A stretch of 64,000 bases of DNA, taken from contig JAJSPD010000035.1 in assembly GCA_021307315.1 (NCBI GenBank), positions 310,001-374,000 on the forward strand, given 5' to 3'. Below, one piece after another: positions 46,964 through 58,930 of this stretch (positions are counted from its first letter, which is position 1; each line of letters begins with the position of its first letter). Position numbers and translations under genes: made by a program. The stretch comes from Bisporella sp. PMI_857 (Eukaryota; Ascomycota; Leotiomycetes; Helotiales; Helotiaceae). The notes beneath the pieces were generated by a model, which worked only from the letters and a program-made list of their open reading frames with translations, did not search any database and had not been told where the DNA came from.

Positions 46964-48947
46964 ATGATGACCTTACTGAACACAATTAAGCAGGCAACGA
47001 GACCGGGAGAAGCGAAGCCTGGTTGGCAAGACGTTGCGAAGAGGGTCAGGGCCAGGATCGATGATACGATACCACCATCTTACCTCGTGGACGAAGCTCT
47101 GCTGCCCAAGACTATTGATGAACCTGTATTAGATCTCCCGGCTAGGTCGGGAAAGCTGAGTGCACGTGAGCTGGAGATTACGGAACTTAACGCACATGAG
47201 CTGGTTCCAAAGATTGCGGATAAAACATATAGCTCAGCTGAAGTCACAATCGCATTTTCTAAACGAGCTGCTATTGCCCACCAAATCGTATGTCGCCAAT
47301 ATCCAGAACCTGGAGTATACTGACAGGCGATAGACGAATTGTCTTGCTCTAATTCTGTTCGAAGAAGCTCTTGCCAGAGCAAAAGAACTAGATGAGCACC
47401 TGGAACGTACAGGGGAAGTGGTCGGTCCACTACACGGCCTCCCAATTTCAGTGAAAGAGCATATCGAGCTCAAAGACACTCCAGCATCAGCGGGTTTCAT
47501 TGCCTGGGCTGATGATGTGGCAAAGGAGGATGCGCTGATAATTAGGGTCCTTAGGGAAGCAGGTGCGGTTTTCCATGTGAAGACTACAAATCCGCAAGCT
47601 TTGATGGCGATTGAAACAGACAGCAACATTTACGGCCGGACGACAAACCCCTACAACAGAGCTCTGACGCCTGGCGGAAGCTCCGGTGGCGAAGGTGCTC
47701 TGATTGCTATGCGTGGTTCTCCGTTGGGTATCGGTACAGATATGGGTAAGATATCTCTCAACTAGGAAGTACCACACAGTTACTTCCCCCACCAATGCGC
47801 ATAACCGAACTAACTCAAGCTTCGCAGGCGGCTCAATCCGTGTGCCAGCTGGCTACAACGGGGTTTATGGCCTGAAGCCTGCCATTGCCCGAAATCCTCA
47901 TGGCGGACTAGCAGGCAACTACGGTGGAATGGAGAATATCATCGGCGTAGTAGGGCCAATGGCAAACCATGTTAATGACCTGCGGCTCTTCCAAACCGCC
48001 GCTCTGGCCAATGAGCCATGGAACTATGAGCCTACCATCGTGCGCATGCCCTGGGGGCCTTCACCAGACCTTCCCTCCAAGCTGAAAGTAGGAATCATCT
48101 GGAACGACGGCGTAGTGCAACCGCACCCTCCAGTGACGAGAGCGTTGGAATTAGTGAAAGAGAAATTGGAGAAAGCTGGCCATGAGGTTATCAGTTGGGA
48201 TACAAGTATCCACGATAGCGTGCAGAACACGCTATGGCAGATGTTCTTTTTGGATGCCGCAAAGGAGGTCGAGGATGTGTTCCATGATGGTGGCGAGGAA
48301 CCGGTGGGTTGCATCAAGACTGCTCTGAAGGGAGGGCCGTACGGAACACCGAAGGCTTACACCGTGCCGGAGACGTTTAAGGTATGTTCTCTGCCTATTT
48401 TGGTGTGGAAGGAAGGCCATGCTGACGGAAGAAAACAAGATCAATAAAACAAGAGAAAAACAACAATTAGCGTACGCCAAACAGTGGAACGAGACAGGCT
48501 GTGACTTCCTCATCTCTCCCGTCAATCCCTGTGCCGCCACAGCGCACGATGAGGTATTTCCCTTTTCTTCCCCTTCCTCCCCCTTTGTTGTTTGTACTAA
48601 TTAACCTTCATCAGACTTGGTGGGACGGCTACACCGGCGTCTTCAATGCGCTCGACCACTCTGCATGTTCCTTCCCCGTCACCTTCGTGCAGCCCACTGA
48701 TACCTACTCAAACTATCCCCTCCGCTCCTCCACGCCCCTCGGTCCCAAAGACCAGTTCTACATCGATAAGTATACGAAGCCGGGGTATACGGCTGCTGGA
48801 TATAGGGGAGATGGGAAGGTGGGACCGGAGAAGTATAAGAACGCGCCGGTTGCGCTGCAGGCTGTCACGAGGAGACATACGGAGGAGAAGTTGTTGAGTG
48901 TTGTTGAGTTGATTAGGGGGTTGTTGGATTCTGATGATGGACAATAG
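46964..48947 (+). CDS. Amidase (amidase-signature family, acetamidase-like)
   Basis: Five exons: 46964-47287, 47334-47745, 47828-48381, 48440-48553, 48615-48947; 578 aa. Amidases of this family hydrolyse small or aryl amides to acid and ammonia. The Ser-cisSer-Lys triad is complete: Lys in ISVKEH (about 148), Ser in GGSSGGEGAL (about 223) and nucleophile Ser in GTDMGGSIRVPA (about 248). The C-terminal half has the family's GVVGPMAN, CDFLISPVNPCAA and GVFNALDHSACSFPV. Start: two adjacent ATGs (46964 and 46967); the frame is open a little further upstream but without an ATG. The acceptor of exon 4 (AAG ending at 48439) was picked because it alone keeps frame. Probably cytosolic, used in nitrogen scavenging or detoxification. 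Its 3' end converges on the regulator gene 194 bp away. Confidence 0.9.
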
Positions 48948-49141
48948 GGTTATGCATAATGAAGAATTTGGGTTAGAGTATATAGCTTAGGTATGGAAAT
49001 CAAATGATACCCATTGTATATTGAGTGGGTGTCGGGAGAAAACATGTATGACGGGACTCTTAAAGGCTTGAGCCAGGGGTTGAAATGCAACAGCGTAGTT
49101 GAAACTTGGTGGTATTGACGGGTATATATAGCGTATGGACA

Positions 49142-51658
49142 TTAAACAAAAAGTACTCGGACTCCGAGATCTTGACTCGCTCGCCGCCAGTCAATGAGGC
49201 AGACATCTTCTCCTTTGCAGTTTCGTCTGAGCTCCCTGTATCACATTTGTTAGTAGGACTAGGCAAATTAACATCGGGTGATAAATACCAGCATCTTTTC
49301 AAAACAGCGAGCGTCTGCGCCGAATTCCCAAACGCCATCCCTGCCCTTCCCCCGTCCCTAAATTTCCCTTCAAAAAACGGCTGCTCCTCTTCGCTTGCGA
49401 GACAGCCTGCTACTGTGAGCGGCCATGTGAAGCTAACCACATCAGTGATATGATTCTTAGACGTATGTGTTTAACGAGTGGAGTGCGGAAAGAAAGCGTA
49501 CCTCCTAATCATCTGTGGCTCCGGAATTTCTTTGAGAGCATCGATGGTCATGCCCACCCACCGCCTCAATTCTTTCCCCTGTGGATCTGCGCCATACACC
49601 ACGCTCTGCAAAAAGCACAAAGCAGCTGACCCATAAATCTGAGTACTTACACACGCAATGTATCGTGTGAATTCTGGAGTAGTCCTGACGGAATTGCCAG
49701 GTTTTAGTGACACCAGCTCGGTGGCGGTGGTACTCAGACCGGAGAGGAGGCGCGAGATAACAGATTGTGCTGCAGTGTCGAGCTCCCAAATCGAATGCGA
49801 GTCAAGTGAAAGGTGGGTTTTGCGCTCGGAGAGGGATGAAATTTCGCACATACAATCGAGCTATGAGCCTGTTAGCGTTCTATTGGGTAGTTTATTGTAG
49901 AGTGGTTGAATTCTTCCATCGTGCATAAGAGAGCTAGGAAAGTAGGATTACTGCTTTTCAGCATCATCAGAATATTCAAATGTTTGATGCTGATTTCTAG
50001 CTATAGAATGCTTACCACCCAGTTACGGCAACCGGTAATCGTGTCCATTTGGATAACGCTTAAGATATTTTCGCGATGATCGTGAAGTAAGGGTGCCCTA
50101 CAAGTGGTGATAGTTGAGAGGATATCCTAGGCGTCTCAAATTAGCGTGAACACGAGGATCGAATTGGAGAAATGTGAAACTGTCTAGGAAACTCCTCTTT
50201 TAGGATTATCTTTCCAGACATGCTTAGAAAAAGGCACTGTTGGCAGGGGAAAAAATCGTATTCCCACCATCCATAAAACAACTCCGCACATAAAGGTGAT
50301 TGCGGTAGAAGTTGTATCCACGCTCCTCGTCGTTAAGCTATCCGGATTGGAAAGCACGTAGGTAATCAATTCCGCCGCCAACGCAGCTCCAGCCTGGAGA
50401 TGGAACTCCCAGTTATATGTCCCGCCACGGAAGAGCTCAAAAGAGATAAATTGCACAATGCAGGCAAGAATCTGCACTTTACCTCTCACATCGTTGTTCT
50501 GTTCTGCCAATTGAATGAAGGATTGAAGCTCCTTCAATGCTAGATCATGGTGCTGAAAGAGCTCATCCACCTGTTCTCGCCGTGTCTGGTCTTCATTTTC
50601 TTGTATCGTTTGAAGGACTTGAAGGTGCAGAGCACTGAGACTTAGAGCGGTATGGTAGAGCGGCCTCGTCCGGCTTAACAAGGAAAGAAGCCAGCCTCTC
50701 CCGGTTTCTGTTTCTGAAGGATTGTAAAACCGGTATTGTAACGGAAACACAGAGTCGAAGTAGTGCATGAGAAGCGACGCTTCTCGCTCTCGCAACTCAG
50801 AAGAAAACGTATTACGAGATGGCAGAGGATTATGGGAGACCACGAGAGTCGAGTTCAGGAATGCCTCTGAAGGCATCATCTCAACCGACGGAGTCATCAA
50901 GCCCATACCAGCCATGAGAGTGTCTTGGTTCTGGAGTATGAGCATGTCTTCATTATTCGATTCCAACAGAGGTGTTGGTATCAGATCCGCAGCACGCGGA
51001 GAAGCGTCATTCATGTCATCTCGAGGCTCTATAGGCGAGGTATCGAGATGAACCGCGGGTTCATGGCTACCGTCCGATGCTTTGTTCATGTTGCTGAACC
51101 TGGCTGCTCGTTTGATGCTTGCATTCTTACGAACAATGACCTTGACCTTCGCTAATTCTGCTTTCTCCCGTTCACCCTTGTCCATCCACTTTGGCTTGTC
51201 ACCATAGCCATGACAGTCTAGGCTACATCAGTCTGATGTCAGTAAATAGGTATTTTTGAGAAACGATAGTGTTTCCAGGTGGTTATTGATCTGTCGCACT
51301 TTGATTGAAGTTCATATGCTCTCCGTACGAAATGGCTGCTCTGTGAAGTGAACGGACTTGACCTACCTATGGGATCTGCACCTAAAACATGCTGGGTGCT
51401 CCTCATCACACTGTCACATGATTACAAAATTAGTACATGTTGTTTTGTGTAGCCACATATATGTATATCACCAAAATGCGTTACAAAGCATCAGGATAAC
51501 AACACTTTAAGGCGGGGGAGGTCCTCATTTCGCCACAGATAAGGGCCGTTTGCCTGTGGGAACCCCTGCTTCAAATATGAAACTGTGATAGCAGCACTGA
51601 CCTTCTTCTTCCTCAACCGACAAGTCCAACAACCCGTGGTCGTCCTTTCGTCGGACAT
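49142..51658 (-). CDS. Zn2Cys6 transcription factor with fungal-specific domain
   Basis: Seven exons: 51602-51658, 51367-51410, 50193-51222, 50016-50126, 49502-49860, 49289-49432, 49142-49235; 612 aa. The zinc cluster is split over three exons: CWTCRLRKKK, then CDEEHPACFRCRSH, then LDCHGYGDKPKW. Together they give Cys10, 13, 20, 27, 30 and 37 with the canonical C-x2-C-x6-C-x6-C-x2-C-x6-C spacing. The middle and C-terminal part is the fungal-specific regulatory domain (LLMHYFDSVFPLQYRFY, LLSRTRPLYHTALSLSALHL, ITGCRNWV, FGNSAQTLAVLKRCW), ending DWRRASQDLGVRVLFV. A 12-nt GTAAGT...CAG string within exon 5 is too short for an intron and stays in frame. The donor GTTTCC after exon 3 is weak. Target genes unknown; the adjacent amidase is a candidate only by position. 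Confidence 0.88.
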
Positions 51659-52080
51659 GATAGTGTTGACGACGCATAGAGCTTTACCATGTCACAGGAC
51701 TGGGAGTTAACAACACTGAAGTTAGTGTTGATGGCCATCAATGATGTGGGTCATGGAACAAACCTGACCAGGTAATTTTTCACGTGATAACCCCTAAAGC
51801 CGGGGTATCTCTCGCATATGAACCAATAGAAACCAAAATGTTTGTTGGTTTATATTTTCACCCATATTAGTTATACCTTCCACTTTAATACCATTACCTT
51901 CAGCAAGAGTAGTTGCAACGTTAGATATTCTTCAATAAAGTATATTTAGATATCATTGAAGACTAATGTAGACTATATCCAGGGTATTTTTTATTAATCG
52001 ATGGCCAACGCCGCAACGCCATTTAAATGCGCCTTTCCTTTCCCCTTCGTAATATACATGCCTCGTGGCCAAACACCATC
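51659..52080. other. Promoter of Zn2Cys6 gene and 3' flank of RTT109
   Basis: 422 bp, AT-rich towards the right, with a CACGTG at about 51781. No coding signal. Confidence 0.5.
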
Positions 52081-53790
52081 TCAAGTTTTGGCCTTTTTAC
52101 GGATCATTCCTGCTGAAAGTACATTCACAATAGGAGCACCGGCTGAAGCTGGAATCAAAGCTGGATCGATCGACGAGGCATCCTTTGATTTGTCTCCATC
52201 GGCTTTCCTCTTCGTCCGGACGAGACCACGGCTCAACGTGTTTACACCAGCACCAGCGTTCTCTTTGCGAATTTCAAGAGCTTTTGTACCCATGATGACT
52301 TGACCCCAAGCTTCTCCCATACTCTCCATTGCTCCTGATCTCACTTCGCTAATCCACCGCGTTGAGCTGGAACTAGCCAACTCCAGGTTGGCAAAGTCCA
52401 GACGAAGAAGCAGCTCAGTGACTCGCTTGTAGTCGGACTCATCCACGATCACTTGACCGCGACCTTCTTCACGCCATTCATAGTATGCACTTGATGTGGG
52501 ATAGTCCAGCAGGTAATTCTTGTTTTGAGTTTTGACACGAGGCTGTCGCGCAATGATAGGCCCAGTCAACTTTCTCCTCTTGCTTGATGTGCTTGATATC
52601 GAACGGACGGAGCGTTGGGAGGCAGAAGGGAACTCGTCCCTCGACTTGATAGGAGATGAGCTGGCTTGTGGCTGACTTGATGCAGTAAACGAAGTGGATG
52701 GCATAACTAGTGAGGCTGGTTGGCTAGGTATTGATGTGAAGGAGTCACTATCCAACGGTTGGCTTTCCATAGTCATAGTCGTATTCTGACTGTCTCCGTT
52801 CAAGGATTGAGTGAGCTCATATTGAGCCACAGGTGTAAAGACTATCCAAATAAAGCCCACTAATCGACCTGCTGAGCACTCTTGCCGAAATGCCATCATA
52901 TCCCAAAACTGGTCAATGGATTTAACACTCTTCCATTGCCCACTAGCGGCATCTTGGCCTTTACTAAGCTCTTCGTCAAGCTCATCGAGAAACCTCGCTT
53001 TTGGGTCGTCCGGAAAGTGAGGAATAAGACACCTTGGAGGTACGTCAGCTGAATGTCGCGTAATCTTATATAGCGGATGTCCCGTGGTCCATGTAGCAAT
53101 TGTTCCTTTTGGTATGTATGATCGTGTCTCATGTGTATCGAGCCCTGGTACAACCAAGTACCCTTCCACACTTTGCCATTGGGATGATGCCGATTCCGCA
53201 TTTATTTTTATGTCTCCCAATAGGGGATCAAGGACTCGACACCACCAACGCACAAGGCCCCTATCATCCAGCACATGCTTGCCACTATATTCGATGCTCC
53301 CAGGGAAGAGATACTGATCTTGTGCTCGAGCGAAGAGGGACACAACGCTTCTTATATTAGGCCTTTGGCGTTGCTCGACTAAGTGCTGGAGAAAGGTGGT
53401 GCTGATTTCCCGAAGCGGAGAAGGCGTGCCTTTTGGCAAATTGAGAAGATGAAGAAACCCTGTTGAGTCTGCCTTGGATACGAAAAAAGTAGAATCATGC
53501 GCGGTGGAATAGATTAAAATTTCAATAGCAAATATGAGCACTTCTGCAGAGTCTGAGGCATCGCCTTGATTTGGAGCTTGAATCGATGCAGACAGGAAAT
53601 GGCTCTCGCAGTACGTTCGATCAGGTCGAGCCCCAGGAGGTGCAGAATACAGCGCGGACGCTTTTGTTGGAGGTGTGGAGAGGTGATATATATTGAAATT
53701 GACCCCTTTGGGGAGAGTCGAGGCCAGTTTTTGCAGCAATGATGAAGAATTAATTAATGAATTCATGCTCGGCCCCTTATTCTCAGCCAT
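52081..53790 (-). CDS. RTT109: Histone acetyltransferase Rtt109
   Basis: Intronless, 569 aa from the ATG at 53788-53790 (MAENKGPSMNSLINSSSLL). The frame is open 33 codons further upstream, but that part is unlike the family and would overlap the divergent promoter. With chaperones Vps75 or Asf1, Rtt109 acetylates newly made histone H3 (Lys56, Lys9, Lys27) for replication-coupled nucleosome assembly. Hallmarks: FVSKADSTGFLHLLNLPKG with the conserved Asp at about 108, SVVSLFARAQDQYLFPGS, LDDRGLVRWWCRVLDPLL, and HFPDDPKARFLDELDEE, where the Asp pair (about 261-262) and Lys264 match the catalytic Asp287/288 and autoacetylated Lys290 of the yeast enzyme. The C terminus is Ser-rich, then basic (SSKRRK), as expected for nuclear import. 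Confidence 0.97.
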   Translation of the reverse strand: MAENKGPSMNSLINSSSLLQKLASTLPKGVNFNIYHLSTPPTKASALYSAPPGARPDRTYCESHFLSASIQAPNQGDASDSAEVLIFAIEILIYSTAHDSTFFVSKADSTGFLHLLNLPKGTPSPLREISTTFLQHLVEQRQRPNIRSVVSLFARAQDQYLFPGSIEYSGKHVLDDRGLVRWWCRVLDPLLGDIKINAESASSQWQSVEGYLVVPGLDTHETRSYIPKGTIATWTTGHPLYKITRHSADVPPRCLIPHFPDDPKARFLDELDEELSKGQDAASGQWKSVKSIDQFWDMMAFRQECSAGRLVGFIWIVFTPVAQYELTQSLNGDSQNTTMTMESQPLDSDSFTSIPSQPASLVMPSTSFTASSQPQASSSPIKSRDEFPSASQRSVRSISSTSSKRRKLTGPIIARQPRVKTQNKNYLLDYPTSSAYYEWREEGRGQVIVDESDYKRVTELLLRLDFANLELASSSSTRWISEVRSGAMESMGEAWGQVIMGTKALEIRKENAGAGVNTLSRGLVRTKRKADGDKSKDASSIDPALIPASAGAPIVNVLSAGMIRKKAKT

Positions 53791-54013
53791 GATGATAAAG
53801 CATACCAAAATAAAAGCCCATAGACCGTAAAGGATTGTCTTGGTAAAGATTCGAGGAAACGTCCTCGACGGGATACCAAGTCGCGACAAAGGGAGACGCG
53901 AAGCTGAAGCGCCAAGCGTCTAATGCATCGACTTCTTGGCATTGAATATTTTGGACCTCATACCACCTGACGACGGCATCGTTCAGCAAAAAAAAGTTTG
54001 CCAGCAATATACA
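53791..54013. promoter_or_regulatory. Short divergent promoter RTT109 / mL57
   Basis: Only 223 bp separate the two opposing ATGs, so both genes must share this region for transcription start. No specific factor site is recognised. Confidence 0.6.
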
Positions 54014-54914
54014 ATGGCCACTAAGGCAGCATCTCGGACACTCAACTCCTTTACAAGAAGGGCACGGCCGAGTTGTCAATGTCTTGGGCCGACCTCTACC
54101 CGGACGATACCCCTACGACAAATTTCAGCATCCTCGAATCGATCAGAACCCGAGTATGAAGTAGAGAACGAGTCGCGACCAAGATGGTCGTACACACCAA
54201 AGGCAATGCAGGCGCCGTATTCCATCAAACCGAAAGATCCAGCCAAAGCGTGGCAGTGCAATTCTGATCCGGTGCTGCTCGACCAGTTCTATGTGCGGTT
54301 TCTAGGTCGAGGAGGAGATAGTGTACTCACGGAGGATGTGAAATGGCTTGCTGTTACGCATAAGAGCTTTGACCAGGGAAGGAGAGGGTTTAATGATCGG
54401 CTGGCTTTCTTAGGTAGGTTTCTGACAAGTGGCGCATAAATGCTAGCCTTTACTGAGTATGTTGCAGGGCGACGAATTATCAATTTGCAAGCTACGATTG
54501 CACTACTTCATTCTCCCATAGCTACGCAGACGCAAACACTATCTGCAGCAGATGGAAAGGATCAACTTGATCGGGAACCTTTCCGGCATCCTGCGCTGGA
54601 AGGATTAGCAAACTTGACCAATACACCCATTTCCGTCATTTTGACGAAACAACGACTTGCACAACTCGGGACACAAGCAGGATTGCGGGAGGTCCTAAGA
54701 TGGAAACCAAAGATGGTATGTCATACGCTTCAAGACGAAGACACAACACCAGACTAACGTTCTCTAGCCCGAAAGTATGGAGAAATCAGGTATAGACGTG
54801 GTGCTAACATCGACATTATATGCTATCGTCGGAGCAATTTCGCTACAGAGGGGAACAGAGGCCGCGAACCAGGTGACAAGAGAGAAGATTCTGAAGCCAC
54901 TTGGGTTATTATAA
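54014..54914 (+). CDS. MRPL15: Mitochondrial large-subunit ribosomal protein mL57 (RNase III-like fold)
   Basis: Three exons: 54014-54413, 54468-54715, 54768-54914; 264 aa. The N terminus is Arg/Ser/Thr-rich without acidic residues (MATKAASRTLNSFTRRARPS), a mitochondrial presequence. The rest matches yeast Mrpl15 (mL57), a ribosomal protein built on an RNase III fold: WLAVTHKSFDQGRRGFNDRLAFLGRRII is the equivalent of the RNase III signature, but the catalytic acidic residue after FLG is replaced by Arg, so no nuclease activity is expected. It ends LYAIVGAISLQRGTEAANQVTREKILKPLGLL. Start: the ATG at 54014 is the first that gives a presequence. Confidence 0.92.
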
Positions 54915-56556
54915 CCACGCAATGGCGGAGACAGATCTTGTAGAATATGTACATTAAAATGAAAAATACCCATGGATACAGGGTCGCCATTCAGGAAATC
55001 AACTAGCCCATTAGCATCGACTTGATTGTAGCGCTTATTACATTTTTATGCATTTCTTGAACGTATCAACGATTGCCAGCTGTTCAACTGTCCTTGAGTC
55101 GGGATATCACAGCGATCTTACTTCCCCAGATGCCCATGTAGTTCTTAGATAGTGCATACGGTTTGTTGTTTTCCCCTTTAACTATTATTACAATAAGGTG
55201 GTTACCTAGGTGGAATCTGGGTGGAGCCTAGTAGGATGCTACATGTTGACGTTCTTCTGCGCCTGATCAGAGTTTACATCTGAATCTTGATCAAAGTATA
55301 AGCCACGATTAGGTTAAGCTAGCTGAGTTGAAATGATCTTTTGCTTGTAAAAGCCGTTTGTCCGCTCAGAAAAGCCAAGTTACTGTTGATTTGGGTGGTA
55401 ATCCTTGCGGTTCAAGACCTGTATCTAAGGATACAAGTAATTTGTAGCTTAGCAGTACAAGATACTCGAGAAGAAAGGATAGATGGTGTTGGGCCAATTG
55501 CGACTTTGAATATCCAACGAACTTATTAAACGTGCAATAAGTTGCGTATAGACAGGTGATCCAGGAATAATGATCTACAGTATCTTCTCCTCCCCCAAGA
55601 GGAATATAATCAGCAATTCAAGAAAGAGGCTACGCGAGACCTCTCGAACCCTACGGCGTTATGCATCTGGAGTAGTTTTATAAAACGCGAATGCCAAACT
55701 CGCCGGCTCATCTGACATATATCAGAAAGAATATCCTCAATATCGAGGCCATTCTTCGAATACTGTGGTAGGGTTATGTTATTTTGCACGTGGTATAGTC
55801 ATGTGGTCTGTCAGGTAACTAGTATATATAAATCTTTGTTTTGCAAAACAGCAAAACAAGAATCAATTAACTATATACTTAATATATACATTTCCGCACT
55901 TTTTAACGTTATAGCAATACAAGCTACAATTTACAAGGATACGCTTTTACCTTGCTTTTATATGCTATATCTACAGCTTAATACTTGATTCTGGATACGT
56001 TTCTACAGGCTGCATGTTGCCCTCCCACAATACTACTAGTATTTCCACTGTGCTCGGAGTTTGGATTTAAAACAATAGATCTAATTACTCGAAAGACCTC
56101 TGTGCCCGAAGATTTACAAAATAGATACAAAGCACTACGAAAGAATAACAGTAGTAATACTGTACTAATACTGTGATAATAACAGCAAATTTACGAGCGT
56201 AGTTTTGAGAACTTGGCGCATTTCTGGAAATGACAATCTGCAGCATTGATACATGTTAAGAGGTAGATCAGATGCGGAAGGTATGAAGGTGAATGGGATG
56301 CTCCATTGAAACTAAAGAGAGAGGTACAAGATGGGAGGTTTGGTTCTTCTTATCCTTTAGAAGTCCGTTTATATCCTGCACTCTTCCGTTCCCTTGAGCT
56401 CCTAGCAATACACATATGCGAGTTCAGGAGGCCCACCAAGACGACCACCAAGGCACGGCATTAATTGGCGCCATCTCCAAATATTATTGGTCTCATTAGA
56501 ATCAGGTGGATGGTGTGTGCAAGGTGGTGGTGGACCACGTTATCCATTTGGGGTAA
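54915..56556. other. Gene-poor, AT-rich stretch
   Basis: About 1.64 kb. Between 55780 and 56180 the sequence is strongly AT-rich with two short plus frames (55776-55988, 55985-56176) whose composition is that of decayed DNA. The imperfect palindrome around 55835-55860 (TTTGTTTTGCAAAACAGCAAAACAAG) stands out. No gene called. Confidence 0.45.
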
Positions 56557-58162
56557 TCAAGCTCGTGTTCCGTTTCCGGGTGCCTCCCTCCGTATCTGCC
56601 ATAGGGACGCAGGAGCAACCACTTGACAGGGCAAGTTCAAACGATGGATGGCATCGCCATGGGACCCAATAACGCCTTTAATTTGCTGCTTGTCGATCCG
56701 GAGCTCAGAGCAGCGGAACTTGAAGGCAACGCATTGCCACGCCCTCACCACACAGGGGCTTAACTCTAGATCCCACGTACCACGCCAGGTAAGATAGGCA
56801 AAGTATCTATCCGTATGGTATATGAATGCACAGGCATTCCCCTGTGTGCCATTCCAGAGCACCAAAGTATGTAGTCTAGGCATCTGAAGTGCGATAGTTC
56901 CAGCACTATATAGCAGAGTATAAGTATCCTGGCGGCTTCCCGTGTATTGTAGGAGCTGCGATGTTAGCGCTAGAGACTGCAGGTGCTGCCAAGTCCAGGT
57001 TCGCATACAAGCTTGAAAGAAATCCTCAGCATTAACCATATATGAGATAGAAAGTTGTTCAAGGCTGAGACTTTTAAAGGCAAAGGCTGCACCAACCTTA
57101 GGATCCACGATGCGAGTGGCATCTACTTGTAGGATTCCGAGATTCTGGGCATTGACTAGCACTGTAGCAAGATCATTATTAAAATCTTCAAATATTGATA
57201 ATCTCTTAAGAGTTTTAGGGAGTTCGTTTTGAACCAAGAGCGAGAATTCTATAATATAAATGTTAGTGGTTAAACGTGTGAGGCAAAAATTTTGGGGTCG
57301 TGATGGAAATTATTTGGATAGACATACCCTGGTCAATTGTCTTTCTCCACCAGCGGTCCCATGCCCGCCATGGCTCGTAGATCATGTGTTCTAATCGACA
57401 AAGCTTGTTTAATATAAGCTGCAGCGCTGGGCGGCGAAGCCAACGACGGAGTTGTCGCCGTATGATGAAGCATGTAACCGCGCCAACTTGAGGAAGTTCC
57501 TCCGGGAAGCGTAGACTAATAGTTTCGAAGAGCCGTAGTATGGCTGATTCTGGAGGAGTCCTAACCTGCTGGCCATTGATCCAGCCATGCTTTGGGTCAT
57601 GCCACCTAGAGCCGATTTCGCCAACTCCCCGTAGAGAAGTTGCAGCATCATCATCATCGCCGGTGAAAAGAAAGTCCTTAAACCAGTGTTCCGAGTCGCT
57701 GGGAGAGTGTGCGTTAAGTTCTAAAGTCAAAGCATTCGCTGGCTTCCAGGCGCTAAGAATAGAGAACAGCTTCCAGATTCCGTCTCTAATAGCAGAGTTA
57801 TTAGAAGATGTCCAACTATCTGACTCTTCCCATTCGCAACATCGGCATGAATATTTTCGTAGCTCAATATCGAGCTGAATATAGTGAACAAGCTCCCTCT
57901 GCCGAATGATTATGCGTTGAAATACATCTAGGCAAGGTACTTGTAGCTTTAGCCGATAGAAGTTTCTTTTCTCGATAAAAATCTGCCATTCTTTGCAGAC
58001 AGCTGCCAAAGAAGCCCAGCCACGATATTTCTGACATGTAATTGCCTCTAAAATCATGACGCGAATCTCTGCAGGCAGAAACATCCAGGATCCGATTCTC
58101 GTTTTTATCGAGTTGCGAAGTCTCGTTCTATGGCGTCTAAGAATGCTATATCTGTCTGCCAT
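56557..58162 (-). CDS. F-box-like fungal protein of unknown function
   Basis: Exon 1 is 57328-58162 and exon 2 is 56557-57248, with a 79-nt intron (GTATGT...TATAG); 508 aa. Residues about 28-75 look like an F-box (FLPAEIRVMILEAITCQ, then WASLAAVCKEWQIFIEK), which in SCF ubiquitin ligases binds Skp1. The remainder has features of a large fungal family that follows the F-box (RLCRLEHMIYEPWRAWD, LPKTLKRLSIFEDFN, LEQLSISYMVNAEDFF). Such genes are numerous and variable in filamentous fungi; substrate unknown. Start ATG 58160-58162, just downstream of a homopolymer tract. Confidence 0.8.
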
Positions 58163-58930
58163 AATGATAGAGAGTTGGTGTTCGATGGTGAAAGAAAAAA
58201 AGAAAAAAAAAAAGGGGGGGGGGGGGTGTATGATGTAATATGTTAAAAATGAGACAGAGGGGCGTTGGTGGTGCGTGCAAGATTGGGAAGATGCGCGACA
58301 TTTATGCTGCGCGGTGGTAAAAATATATTTCCGTGGTGCAGTTCTAAATTCAAGCTATCTATGGATAGTTGTCGGCTGGTACGCCGATGGTCCCCTACTA
58401 GGCGCGCTAGTTTTAGGAATGAAAGTCAGAGAAAGCACTTGGTTTAACTCCAACACTTACCTTGAACTTAACTCTGTGTTGAATATTGCCATATTTTGAA
58501 TTTGAGCTCAAGTAAATCTCATCTGATAGACTACTTCTCACGATGTTAGAAGTATATATCACTCGTTCTTATTTAAGGATACTCCGGAACTCTAGATCCA
58601 AACGACCGATCTTCGCAATAGTCACCAAAAACAGTTAAAGCCAAATAACAAAAGTCATTCACTATACACCATCTCCAGAACTTTAGAATCCAGCAGTCCA
58701 AATGCTAAACGCCGAATTTTCAACCTTTACGTTTCTTCTTCAGTCTCAAATCAAAGTAACTCCCAATGCCACCAAAAAAAAAACGCTCGGTCATTCCTTA
58801 CCAAGAGACTATCATTGCCTTTTCCCCTCCACTAACGTAATGAATATCTAGGCCAGTTTAAACTGTTACTAATGCCACTATATCGCCCGAAGCCCACATT
58901 CTTGTCCAAGACCTGAGACGGGTTCTTTCT
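58163..58930. other. Promoter of F-box-like gene and 3' flank of secreted-protein gene
   Basis: About 770 bp with a poly-A/poly-G tract close to the F-box gene start. No coding signal; overlapping 60-74-codon plus frames at 58265-58499 lack motifs. Confidence 0.45.
58203..58226 (+). repeat. A11-G13 homopolymer tract
   Basis: Eleven A followed by thirteen G on the plus strand, 41-64 nt upstream of the F-box gene ATG (thus C13-T11 in the sense strand). Prone to slippage and to sequencing error. Confidence 0.9.

Noticed and set aside
49682..49695. 12-nt GTAAGT...CAG as an intron in the Zn2Cys6 gene
   Set aside because: Too short for splicing, and the frame is the same with or without it.
55776..56176. 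Two short AT-rich plus frames as remains of another transposase
   Set aside because: No DDE, HTH or terminal repeat could be recognised; resemblance was too weak to claim.
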